From positions 16,428,066-16,492,065 of the forward strand of contig OY776124.1 in assembly GCA_963675135.1 (NCBI GenBank): DNA of 64,000 nt, written 5' to 3'. Within the stretch, counting starts at the first letter, position 1. Each line of letters begins with the position of its first letter. Origin of the DNA: Galeopsis tetrahit. Taxonomy: Eukaryota; Streptophyta; Magnoliopsida; Lamiales; Lamiaceae. The notes under the pieces were generated by a model that saw only the letters and a program-made list of their open reading frames with translations, was not told where the DNA came from and ran no database searches. This document shows positions 23,065 through 32,973 of the stretch, piece by piece. The position numbers and the translations under genes are program-made.

Positions 23065-25918
23065 CTAAGTCTCTGTGGCATTCCCCTCGGTAGGAGCTTC
23101 TTCCTCGTCCGCAGCCACCGCCTCGACAGGAGCATTCTGCTCGCCACCAACCTCCTCCTCCTCGTCAAGCGGGTTACCAAAGAACACTGGAACACCCAAG
23201 AGTCGAGGAAACTGGAGTCCCATTTGCATCAGAGGGAGCAGGGGCAAACTTGATTCAGCCTTAGGACTTTCATCCATGAGGAGGTCGTCTATGACACCGC
23301 CGAGCATAGTGACGTCCACATCTGGTTGAGCCTCTTTGAGTTTGTGAACAAGCTCATGGGCGGTGAGGGCGACTGATAAGATGGATGCGCTTGCGGCGAC
23401 ATCATTGCTTTCATCCCTCTCCTCGGATACGGCGACCAGCTCTTGCCGAAGTTTGGCCAAATTTTCCTCAGCAGTTGTAGCATTGTTTTGCAGAATGCCC
23501 ACCTCGGTAGTTTTCTATTATAGCTCGTTCTCGGCAGCATTGAGGCGAGCACGGAGATCTTCAATTACTTGAAGATCCTCCTGATCTTTCTTCCGGACGA
23601 CCTCAAGCTGGGCCTCAGATTCGGCCAATTTGGTCTCAAGATCGACCACTTTCTCCTCCGAGGCAGCCAGCTGCCTGTCTACACCCGCTTTATCCCTCGC
23701 CAGGCGAGCGAGCTTCACGCTCCTCTCCTCGCTGATCTTGCGATTCTCGTAGATTTGGATGCAGAGTTTCTCGGCGGCAAAGGAGGCGCGGCTAAGCTCA
23801 ATGGCAACCTGCCTTGCATTCTCCAAGGAATTTTGATTGTCGACCTCGTCGATAAAGTTCGTGGTCAGCGAACGTGGCATGTTCCTCATGGCCCTGACCA
23901 AGGGTTGGGGGTATACCTCCTCGTCCTGCGGATCCCGCGAGCGATAGAAGCCGAGGAGTTCCTCGTTGAACGGTTCAACGACCGGGTGCTCGACAAGCCT
24001 GTTTTTAGAAAGAAAGTTTAGAAAAGATACTTAGAAATTATTCAAAGGCATTTTTCTCGGAGAACTTACTTAGCAACCCTCTCGGCGTCCCAGCCGAGAA
24101 GAGTTTTATCACCAGGGGCCCGTTGTCCGGCGGACGTGCTCCCAGCGACCTCTCGCGCCCTTGTGCTTCTGCGAGGGGGAGATGGCCTTGGTGGGACTAC
24201 GGCCAGTGGGGGGGCGAGCTTCCCCTTGGCGGGGATCTCCTAGGCGAGACGTTCCCCTCGACGCTGGGCCCTAGCCACTGTTCGGCAGCTTTTTGGCGAG
24301 AGGGGCCCCCTCGGGTTTGTTTGGCAGCTTTTTTCGGAGGCGCCGCCGCGGACTCCGATTTATTTCTTTTGCCCGAGCCGTCAACTATCTGAAGCTCATG
24401 GAGAGCTTTCGCCGCTCGAAGCATCATGCTCGACATGATTCGGTCAAGGTCGAGGGTCGGAGGAAGGTAAGTGATAACTTTATCAGGAACCACTACTAAA
24501 AGAGCAAAAGATCAGTATTACGAAGAGAAGATTTTTTTGCAAAAAGACTTGATAATATTTCAAATACCTGGAGGAAACTCTCGAGTGATATGATGAGGAG
24601 GTACTCTAAGGCCTGCTCGCTCGCGCATACACTCCTGGTTCAAAAAGCAGCAGGACCTCTCCAAGTAGCGACGATTAAGTGCGCAGCAAATATGGTAGTG
24701 GAAGAGGGTAGTGAGACGGTGCTCGGCAGTCCTCATGCGAGCAAGTTCACCTGCAAGAGCGAGGAGTTATTAAGTATAGACAAGAACGAGCAGAATTTAA
24801 AAAGACTTACCACGAATTCTCTGGTATTTAGTAGCGATGGGAATGCGTTCAGGTGATCCGTCCGGCCTGACCGCACTTTTCCAGTCACCAGCTACCCACC
24901 ACCAGTTGGTCTTCCAATCGCGGATCTTGTTGGGGACCCCCTCGACCAATTTGATATTATCACGGCTTTTTACAAAGTAAAAACCGTAGCCCACTGTTTT
25001 TCCGACCTCGGCTGCTTGAAGTAAGTAATTGATCTCCTTCGGGCTCAGCCAGGTATTCCGACAACCATTCTCGACCGCGATCAGGCCGAACAGGGTGAGG
25101 ACCCCGATCAGGTTAGACCAACCGTTCGGCAAAATCTGAGAAGGGGCCACCCCAGAAAGCGTAGGAAGTTTGTAACACCGGGGTGCAGGGGGAACCTTAG
25201 CCCTACCTCCATCATGCCTATGTTGACGGCGACCATCCCTTCTGGCGGCTGGTCGGCCCTCTCATCGGCACGAGGAACGAAGAAGCAGACATCGGCTGGC
25301 AATTGGTACTTCTTCCGAGAGTTCTCCAATTGGGCCGAGGAGACGCTGCTCGCATACTCGCAGGCCGCGTACATCGATTCGGAGGCTGCTCGGTACGGGC
25401 GAGGAACCTCTCTTGGCGGATAATCACGGTAATATTCGTAAAAAGTTTCCCTCGAGAGTTCATCACCATCCAACCCCTCTCGACCACTTAAAATATCCCG
25501 TATGCTCGCCGCATAGCGAACAACCTCCTCATGGTCCTCGCGGAGGCTGCTCGACAAAGTCTCCTCGACTCAAGCAGGGTCGATCTGTTCGCCCACCCCC
25601 TATCTAGGCTTTGATCGCGCAGATCAGAGTCGGTCTCATCATCATCCTCCTCGGCATCGTTGCCGGCGTCTTCCCTATCATCTTCGGAGGACCCTTCTAG
25701 GTCGACGACCACCTCCGGTCTAATTTTGGGAGCTCTCGCGCTGAAGGTTTCGGGGGAATATATCCTAGAATCCGAAGAGGATGTCCTATCCACTACGGCC
25801 AAAGCTAAGTCGTCGGCATCGCCGGATCTGGCGGCGCCACCGTCCAACGGCGGAGAACCTCCACCGGAACCACCACCAACGGCGGAGAACCTCCACCGGA
25901 ACCACCACCAACCTCCAT
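23065..25918 (-). pseudogene. Antisense extra ORF of element B, four exons, broken
   Basis: Minus-strand gene with GT-AG exons 25918-24811, 24750-24568, 24495-24070 and 23998-23065 (read by eye). The N-terminal part is acidic (SSEDDREDAGNDAEEDDDE). Next comes a domain like those of plant retroelement extra ORFs (EVGLRFPLHPGV, ILPNGWSNLIGVLTLFGL, WWWVAGDW). A Lys/Pro/Gly-rich linker follows, then a long coiled coil (about 23900-23400) and an acidic tail ending at 23065. Breaks: a 32-bp tandem duplication at 25846-25909 shifts the frame near the start; a stop and shift lie near 25570-25620; a one-base shift near 25147; and TAA-TAG sits in the coiled coil at 23520-23515. It is the counterpart of the ORF at 3-1258. 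Function unknown. Confidence 0.72.
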
Positions 25919-26462
25919 TTTTTCTTGAGAAATGGGGGAGAAGGAGATTTTTAAAGAAAGAAATGTAAGTGTTTACCTTTTCGTCGATCGGAAACCACCC
26001 TAAAACTCGCCGGAAACCTTGAAGAAGAAGCTTGGAAGGAAGAATGAGAGGAAATTCCAAAAGTTGCAGAAGTGAAAAGTATTGTGAAGAAGATGAAGCC
26101 CATATTTATAGGCAAATTCGATCAGGGACTAATGTGCAAAAAGCGGGGTCATTTCCGCAATTTTCCCAAAGTTTTGGGGTCATTTCCGAAATTGAGGTCG
26201 GAAAGTGACTCCCACGCGCGACCTTCGAGGTCGGCATGCGCCCCACACGCTCAAATTTGAATTTTTGGGCGCCAATCACGCCTCTGACACAGGTCACATC
26301 AATTGTCATCAAAAACGCTTCGAAAAGCGTGCTCGGCGTAGGAAACGAGGCGACCGCCTCCGTTTTACGTCACCAAGATTCTAAATCTGATTTACTTGTC
26401 GAAGACATTTCTAAGAGGACGAGGACACTGCTCGCCTTACCATTCTATGAATGCGAAGAAAG

Positions 26463-26478
26463 GCGACCAGGGGGCAAA
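26463..26478 (+). other. Polypurine tract of element B
   Basis: gcgaccagggggcaaa lies directly before the 3' LTR start at 26479. G-rich, but interrupted by pyrimidines. Confidence 0.6.
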
Positions 26479-26822
26479 TGTTATACCTAGTCAAAGAAGT
26501 CAATCTTTGACAATTCAATCCTAATCACCAGCTTACGTGGCGAGGACTAGTCAACAAAGTCAAGAGACGACCAGTCAACAAAGTCAAGCGACGACCAGTC
26601 AACAAGAAGAAAATGTAATATAATTATTGTATCCAAGATATTTGAGTGTTCGCCCAAATATGTTGGCGAGCACATTCTAGTGAACTGCTCGCCCAACTAT
26701 GTTGGCGAGCAGGTATACGTTTGAGAGAAGTGTTGAAGCTTTGGGAGATGACATAAGACGTGGCGACCAGTTGCTCCGGCGACCGCGACGGCGAGTGACG
26801 AGCTGGTTTTCCATCTGCTCGG
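26479..26822 (+). repeat. 3' LTR of element B, left part
   Basis: Matches 15089 onward. A 24-bp unit (caacaaagtcaag followed by agacgaccagt) is present twice at 26552-26599 and absent from the 5' LTR. The LTR is cut by element C after ctcgg (26818-26822). Confidence 0.95.
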
Positions 26823-27094
26823 TGTTGGTCCCAAAGTTGAGTTAAGATTGAGTAAGCTAAGAAAGTCTAGAGGGGAGGGGTGAATAGACTTTAAAAAATC
26901 TTTCAAAATATCAGAGTTTATAATGCGGAATAGTGTTCTGAATAGTACTGTTCTTACTGAGTCAGATCAGTACTTTCAGTTTTAGATTTATACTCAACTT
27001 TTATCTAGATCTTTACTTATTAAATTCTACTGTTCTTGTTTAAACAATTATGAAACAAATATCAAACAGAAAAGTAAAGAACACAAGATTTTAT

Positions 27095-27122
27095 AGTGGT
27101 TCGACAAATGTCTACATCCACT
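27095..27122 (-). ncRNA. Leader stem-loop, copy in C 3' LTR
   Basis: Sense strand AGTGG / ATGTA / GACA-TT-TGTC / GAA / CCACT then ATAAA. Outer stem and internal loop as in S1, D and E; inner stem GACA/TGTC is different but still pairs. Confidence 0.55.
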
Positions 27123-28023
27123 CTCACAACTCCAGTTGTGAAGTTTTATTAACTCTTCCTTCGTGAGTTTCTTGTGGCTTAAAGTCCCAAGATTAAGACT
27201 TTGATCTTTTCGATTATACCTCCAGGTATATCTTCGATCTACTAGTAATTTTCCAAGTAACTAGCACACTTGTTTTACAACAACACAAACTTAAACTTGA
27301 AAAGTAAAACTTCTCTGTGTTAGCCTTTGATTTCTTCTCTTCAAATCTGTGGCTTCTCTTCTTCTAATCTCCTTTAACTCTGTGAGTTCTTCTTGTGCTC
27401 TGTAGACTTAGATTGCTTGTGAATGCTTTAAGATCAGTAGTCTTAGCAGTAGGAGATCACACAGTATTTATAGAACTTAGTATGACAGTTAGCAGTTTGT
27501 AAACTAACTCTCAACTAACTCTAAAACTGTTTTTGTAACTTCTTCTTGTAACCGACTTTGTAACTTCCTTCAACTTCCAAGTCAGCATATCTTAAATAAA
27601 TCTTCAGTTACTCTTTAAATAAGTTATCCAAACTTATTCTCCAATTTCACCAAATCAGCACAGTAACTTACTGTTCTGATTTTTACTCTTCGGATTTTTA
27701 CTCTGCTGAGCCAGTCAGCACAGTAACTTAAAACTGTTCAAAACTTCTCCAGATTTCTTCTAAGCTTATCTTCAATTCTTCTTGAAGTCTTCTTATTCTG
27801 AAGTAGTCCTCTGAGTCTTCATTAGTCTTCTGATCTTCTTCTAATCTAGTTCTAACCTTACTGTTCTGAACTTTTACACTGCTGAATACAATAGAATACA
27901 ACTTTACATTTATAAAACCTATTTATACATCAACTAAACTATATACAGATGAGTATATCTAAGTCCTATACTATAAGTTGTCTATACAATACAAAACATC
28001 AGCTTAGTTCCTAACAGTTCATA

Positions 28024-28290
28024 TATCAGATCAGTAACCAATAAGATCAGTAACTCATGTAAGATTAATAACTTTCATATAAGATCAGTAAGCATATAAG
28101 ATCAGTAAATATATAAGATCAATAACTCAGATTCAAATACATAAGATCACTAAAATTATTCTCAATTTCCATACTCAGATCAGTAATCTTATTCCAGTAT
28201 TTCTTAGTTAAGATCAGTAATCTTACTCTTAATATTACTAAATAAGATCAGTAAACTTATTTCAGTTAGCATTAAGATTAGTAATCTCAA
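28024..28290 (-). repeat. Short U3 repeats around aagatcagtaa
   Basis: Roughly ten degenerate copies of ataagatcagtaa in 270 bp, unevenly spaced; on the sense strand the word is TTACTGATCTTAT. The 5' LTR has the same set at 46863-47120. Their place in distal U3, far upstream of the TATA box, suggests repeated activator sites. I do not recognise the factor. Confidence 0.6.
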
Positions 28291-28409
28291 TTTAAGTTTC
28301 TCATCCAATGACTTAGTTAAGATGACTTAGAACCACATATATCATTAACTTTAAGTTGCTTTTGGCCATCAAAACATACTTTCATCATCTAGAACATTGT
28401 TTCAAGGAT

Positions 28410-28756
28410 TCATATCCCAACAATTTCCCCCTTTTTGATGAAGCCAAAACTACTTAAATGTCTTGACTGTACTGGTCTTAATACATTCTTCATTTTACCA
28501 TTCTTGGTAGTGGGAGGGATGTATTTAGACTGTACTTTGAGTTTTGGATCATCATCATAAGTCATAGGTTCTTTTCCTTTATCTAGTTGCAAAGAACTTG
28601 AACTAGCTACATTAGTGTTCTTAAATTCTGAAGTAGATGAACTAGGCAGATCAGTACCTATTCCACTTTTATCATTTGGAGCTCTATATCTGTCTGAGAT
28701 AGTTTGATTAATTATAGTAGAGTTAATCATCCCAGATAGCTTTCGATCTAGGCTCA
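28410..28756 (-). pseudogene. gag: Element C gag, 3' segment beyond the D insertion
   Basis: Continuation of the gag frame of 43741-45496 after D. It encodes a Ser/Lys-rich C-terminus (LQLDKGKEPMTYDDD, KYIPPTTKNGK). The frame does not stop before the PPT: it reads through the AAAAAGGGGGAAAT tract and ends at a TGA inside the LTR (28410-28412). Codons upstream of 28756 in the same frame belong to D's LTR and are not part of this gene. Confidence 0.8.
28424..28437 (-). other. Polypurine tract of element C
   Basis: Minus strand TCAAAAAGGGGGAAAT touches the 3' LTR. Element D has the same words before its 3' LTR (42114-42129). Confidence 0.9.
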
Positions 28757-29478
28757 TGTTGGAAATAAAATGATTTTGATCTAGATACCAAAACCCCTGA
28801 ATGATGATGTACAGTTTAGTTGAGATATGCTCAAAGTATTGTTCAGGCAAGTTGTCCCAGAACATTTGATGTATAGTATGCTTAAGTTAAAATCTCAGAA
28901 ATGTTATGAGATATTAGTGATCAGGATAGTTGTCCAAAGCTGGAATGTTAGGCAGCTTGATAGGTCTATAGGACAAAGTTACTGATCTATTCAAGACAAA
29001 CTTACCAAATGGACAACCTGGCTGAAGAGTTCAAGTATACTGAAGCTATGCTCATAAATGCAAAAAATCTAGGCAGTTGAAGTACAAATGATCAAGAGAA
29101 TTAAATGTCAAAAGCTTACAGAAGATACATTCAATGAAGCATTTATTGCCAATCATGCCTGAACCAAGCATTAAAGACGTAGAGCATTAAAGAGTGAAGC
29201 ATTGAATGAATGTTGGAACATTCTAAAACTGCAGCAGGAATGTTCAGGGAGCTTGTCCCATCTGACCGTTGGTTGTGTGTAAAGTTTGCCACAAATCAAC
29301 CTAGGACAATGTGCAAAATTAGAAACTGACACAAGTCTTCTCAGCCGCATTTGTCAGAAGTCAACACATTCATTCAAGCAACCATTGAAGACCTCTTTTA
29401 CACAGTGGATAAAAGGATGTCAAGCTTCATAGCCGTTTCAATGGTGCTGCAAATAGACATATTTGAATTGCTAATCCC

Positions 29479-29512
29479 TCCAACGGTTAGCTGTTCAAAT
29501 TGCCTATAAATA
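29479..29512 (+). promoter_or_regulatory. D LTR core promoter: MSA motif and TATA box
   Basis: TCCAACGGTTA (29479-29489) matches the MSA consensus YCYAACGGYYA at all 11 positions; TATAAATA follows 16 bp later (29505-29512). A second, inverted motif (ACCAACGGTCA on the minus strand, 29273-29263) matches 10 of 11. The 3' LTR keeps the pair at 42852-42862 and 42878-42885. Confidence 0.6.
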
Positions 29513-29951
29513 CAGAAGTGATCAAAGGAATTCATAATCCAACTACAAGCTATCAAACTATCATCAAGCTTTCAAAAGGAAACCAAGTTGTTCTCTAGAA
29601 TTCCAAAGTTTCCTGAATCACTTCAAGTCAGCTAAGCCAATCTTTGTAAACATCCTAGCTTAGCATTGAGATATCCTAAGCCTTTACACTGTTCTTACTG
29701 TAAAGGATATCTCTATTAGTTGGAACCAAACCTCAAACCTTATCTCATTTAGTGAAGAGAGTGTTTGTTGTAGAAGTGAGGAGTTAAGGATTGTTAGTGT
29801 GAAACACAGCCTTAACTCAGAGAGATTGAGCACTAGGACTCAAGTTATCCTAGGGATCAAGACACTAAGAGAGTGTTGTTGATCAGTGCACCTTGGCACT
29901 ATAAAACAAGCTAATTCCATTGAGAAGGAATTATCCTGTTCAATCAGGGAA

Positions 29952-29984
29952 AGTGGATGTAGGAGCTTCAGTCTCTGAACCACT
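29952..29984 (+). ncRNA. Leader stem-loop, copy in D 5' LTR
   Basis: AGTGG / ATGTA / GGAG-loop-CTCT / GAA / CCACT followed by ATAAA. The inner stem (one G-U pair) is unlike those of S1, C and E but pairs. Upstream CCTG...CAGG can form the second hairpin. The 3' LTR copy (43325-43357) differs only in the loop. Confidence 0.55.
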
Positions 29985-30366
29985 ATAAACTTGTGTGCCA
30001 TTTACTTACTGCACTCTTTATTGCCTTTATATTCAATCATTTTTCAAAGAGCAAAACTCAGTAAGCTAAGAAAACCAGTTTTGGACAAAGTCCCTGATAA
30101 CTGTGTTTTTCAGAAATCAACTTGGAGTATTTCTTTGAGTAAAGGCCAACCACATTCCGCACTTAGCAACTCTTTTAGATATTTAGCCAACTGATCACTT
30201 AATAGTAATCAGTAGGACAAGTATCTATCAAAGTTCACTCAGGCCAGTTGTGAGACAACTTGCCTGATAAGACCAATTTATCAAAAAGAAAAGAATTTGA
30301 ATACACAAGTGCATTCACCCCCCCCCCCCCATACACTTGTGTTATACTCCACCAAGGACCAACAAG

Positions 30367-30383
30367 TGGTATCAGAGCAGGGG
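30367..30383 (+). other. Primer-binding site of element D
   Basis: TGGTATCAGAGCAGGGG two bases after the LTR; this complements the 3' end of initiator tRNA-Met, the usual copia primer. Confidence 0.93.
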
Positions 30384-30504
30384 TTCAAAGACCACTGCTT
30401 CTGAAAATCCAACTGATTTTCAAAATCACATTTTCTGTGGTCACTAAACTGATCCAAATTTCTGAAAAACTTATCTGTGTTCATCTTATATTACATTTGT
30501 TGAA

Positions 30505-32973
30505 ATGGCTAACAATGCAGTTCCAGGAGATGCTGTCAACACCATCAACAATATGGGTCCAAACCAAGTCAATCATATTTCTCATCACAAACTGCCAATG
30601 TTCTCAATTGAGAACTATGATTTCTGGAAGATCAGGATGAGAGCACATCTTGCTTGCCAGCATGATGAGATGCTTAAAGTCATCACTAGAGGGCCATTTA
30701 CATTCACTAAAGCAAATCCCAAGCTCACTGATGCTCAAAAAGCTGATCCAAGGGAGTTGCTGCCAAAAGATGAAGATGACCTTACAGCTGAAGAAAGAAA
30801 AAGGCACAATCTGAACTACATTGCAATGAACACATTGTACCAGACAATTCCAGATGCAGTGATGGGGAGAGTATACCACTGCACATCAGCTAAAGAGATT
30901 TGGGATACCTTAGCACTAATGTGTGAAGGTACTCAAAAGATCAAGGAGAACAAGCTTCAAGTGGCTATCCAAAAATATGAACAATTCTCCATGGAAGCCA
31001 ATGAAACTATTGATCATCTTGATGGCAGGTTCACTGACATCATGAATGAAATAAACTCTCTTGGCAAATTCTATGCCAAAGGAGAAGTTGCTTTGAAGAT
31101 CTTGAGAAGTCTCACATCCAAGTGGGACATATATTCTGTCATGATGCAAAATACCAGCAATCTTGACAACATGCCAATGCAGCAAGTATTCTCTGAACTC
31201 AAAGCATATGAGTTTGATCTCAATAGAAAGAAGGTGCATGAAGAGCCATCCTCTTCAAACAAAGGTGTTGCCTTCAAAGCTGCTGAAACAGAAAAGAAGA
31301 TTACTCAAAGATCCTCTCAGTCTGTTTCAAAATCTGAAATAAAGGAGGAGCTGGCACTCATGGCTAGAAGATTTGAGAAGCTCAACTCCAGATTTGGTAG
31401 ATACAAGAAGTTCTACCAAGATAACAGAACCAGAAGGAGATTCAGTTCTCCTGAACATAAATCAGAGGACAAAGACTCTGATGAAAAGAAAGAAGACAGA
31501 TATGTTGATAGGAAGAAATTCAGCAAAGGTGAACCATCATCATCAAGGAGGAAGGAATCCTCAAGTAAGAAGAATGATGATGAAGATGTGTGTTACAACT
31601 GCCAGAAGAAGGGTCATTTTCAGTATGACTGTCCTGATCTCAGTGCAAAAGAAAGGAAGGAAAGGCAAAACAAAAGAGATAAAAGGCTGAACAACAGGAA
31701 GGCTATGGTAGCTGGAGATTCAGCAAGTGAGGAGAGTGTCTACTCTTCTGATGATGGACTGTTCTCCAACAGTGACAGTGATGAGGACTGTCAAATGGCA
31801 CTTGAAGATGAAGAGGTATGTTCAACTTCCAACTTGTCAATTAACACACATGAATCTAGTGAAATCCATCTTGACTTTGAAAAGTTATTGGAAGATTTCA
31901 CCAGAATGCAAGAAGTATGCAATATGGCTCTGAGAGAAAATGAACAGTTGAGGTCTAAAGTCAAAATATCCAATCCTCCTGAATCTGAAGTTGACATTAA
32001 ATCAACTGAGTTGTATCAACAGATTGTGAGAGAACATGAAGAAATGTCTCTCAAAGTCTATGAACAACAAAAGCTGATTGATGAACAAAATCTGGCTCTA
32101 AAGAAAAAGGATTTTGACTCTAGAACTCTTCAAGCTAAATTTGACAATCTCTCAAAAGAATTTGATACTCTAAAATTAAGTGAGGGGAGCTTGAAAATGA
32201 AAATGTCTGCCTTGAACAAATCTGCTAAGGCAATAGAGGAAATTCAAGGGTTTCAAAGACCATTTGCTCAAAGGGATGGATTAGGCTATAATCCATTTGA
32301 ACCCTCACCTGGTCTTAGTATTGCTTCATCAAGCAATTCTAAGATGACTTTTGTTAGATCAGTGGCACAACAAAATGAAATTGAAGTAAATCAACCACTG
32401 ATCAAGGATAAGGGAAAAGGAATTTTTATACCAACTCAGGTAAACAATGTACCTAAACCCACACCTTTGGAAAAGGTTAAAGGCATTGCTTACAGGAGGA
32501 ATGAGGTTCAGAAAGGTAGAACCAATGGAAGGCCAACCTATCTGAATCATCATCAGAGGAGTTGTCCAAAACCTGTTTAGAAGAGGCCAACTCAAATGAG
32601 GCAACCTCAACTGAATGGATTAAGGCCAATACCCTCTGATAGGTATAAAACATTCAGGAAGCCTGGACCTTACTTGCCAAATGGAAAAGGCCATCCAAAA
32701 ACCTATCCTCAAAAGTCTTACCCAGCTGCACCTAAGCTTAGTAACTTCAGGAGAAATGTCCCAAAGAAATTTACCAACTCTCCTGAACTCTACAAAGCTA
32801 ACACTTATACACAGAGATCACCCAAGGCATTTAAGGGTCAAACTGTGTATGTAGATGTAAATGGAAACCAAGTCAGTCACTTTGAATCAATCAGAGTTAT
32901 CAGGCAGATTTGGGTTCCAAAAGGTACAGCTAACCCTCTAGGACCCAACACTCAAAGGGTACCTAAATTTTGA
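30505..32973 (+). pseudogene. gag: Element D gag, one internal stop
   Basis: ATG 30505 in a good context (aaATGGC). N-terminal UBN2/DUF4219-like gag region (LPMFSIENYDFWKIRMRAH), then a basic Ser/Lys/Glu linker and a CCHC knuckle CYNCQKKGHFQYDC (near 31590-31635, about residue 365). Acidic and coiled-coil stretches follow (31800-32230). The frame is open for 691 codons to TAG 32578-32580, then open again to TGA 32971-32973. The second part (RKPGPYLPNGKG, QIWVPKGTANPLG) is normal SIRE-type gag, so the TAG looks like a lesion, although read-through cannot be excluded. Confidence 0.88.

Larger units (their letters stand above)
26823..28423 (-). repeat. 3' LTR of element C (1601 bp)
   Basis: Plus strand TGTTGGTCCC...ATCCCAACA. 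Minus-strand TATA box TATAAATA at 27472-27465. U3 near the outer end carries about ten copies of a short word related to aagatcagtaa (28024-28290). Leader stem-loop at 27095-27122 and a second hairpin TCACAAC...GTTGTGA at 27124-27141. Confidence 0.95.
28757..30364 (+). repeat. 5' LTR of element D (1608 bp)
   Basis: TGTTGGAAATAAAATG...GGACCAACA. U3 runs to TATAAATA at 29505-29512, with AACGG-type motifs upstream (29263-29273, 29431-29440, 29479-29489). Leader stem-loop at 29952-29984. A run of 13 C lies near the 3' end (30318-30330). Confidence 0.96.

Noticed and set aside
28757..28865. Upstream part of the minus-strand ORF ending at 28410
   Set aside because: Belongs to D's LTR; it joins C gag only by the insertion.
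30318..30330. Poly-C run as an assembly error
   Set aside because: Present in both D LTRs with slightly different lengths, so it is a real homopolymer of the element.
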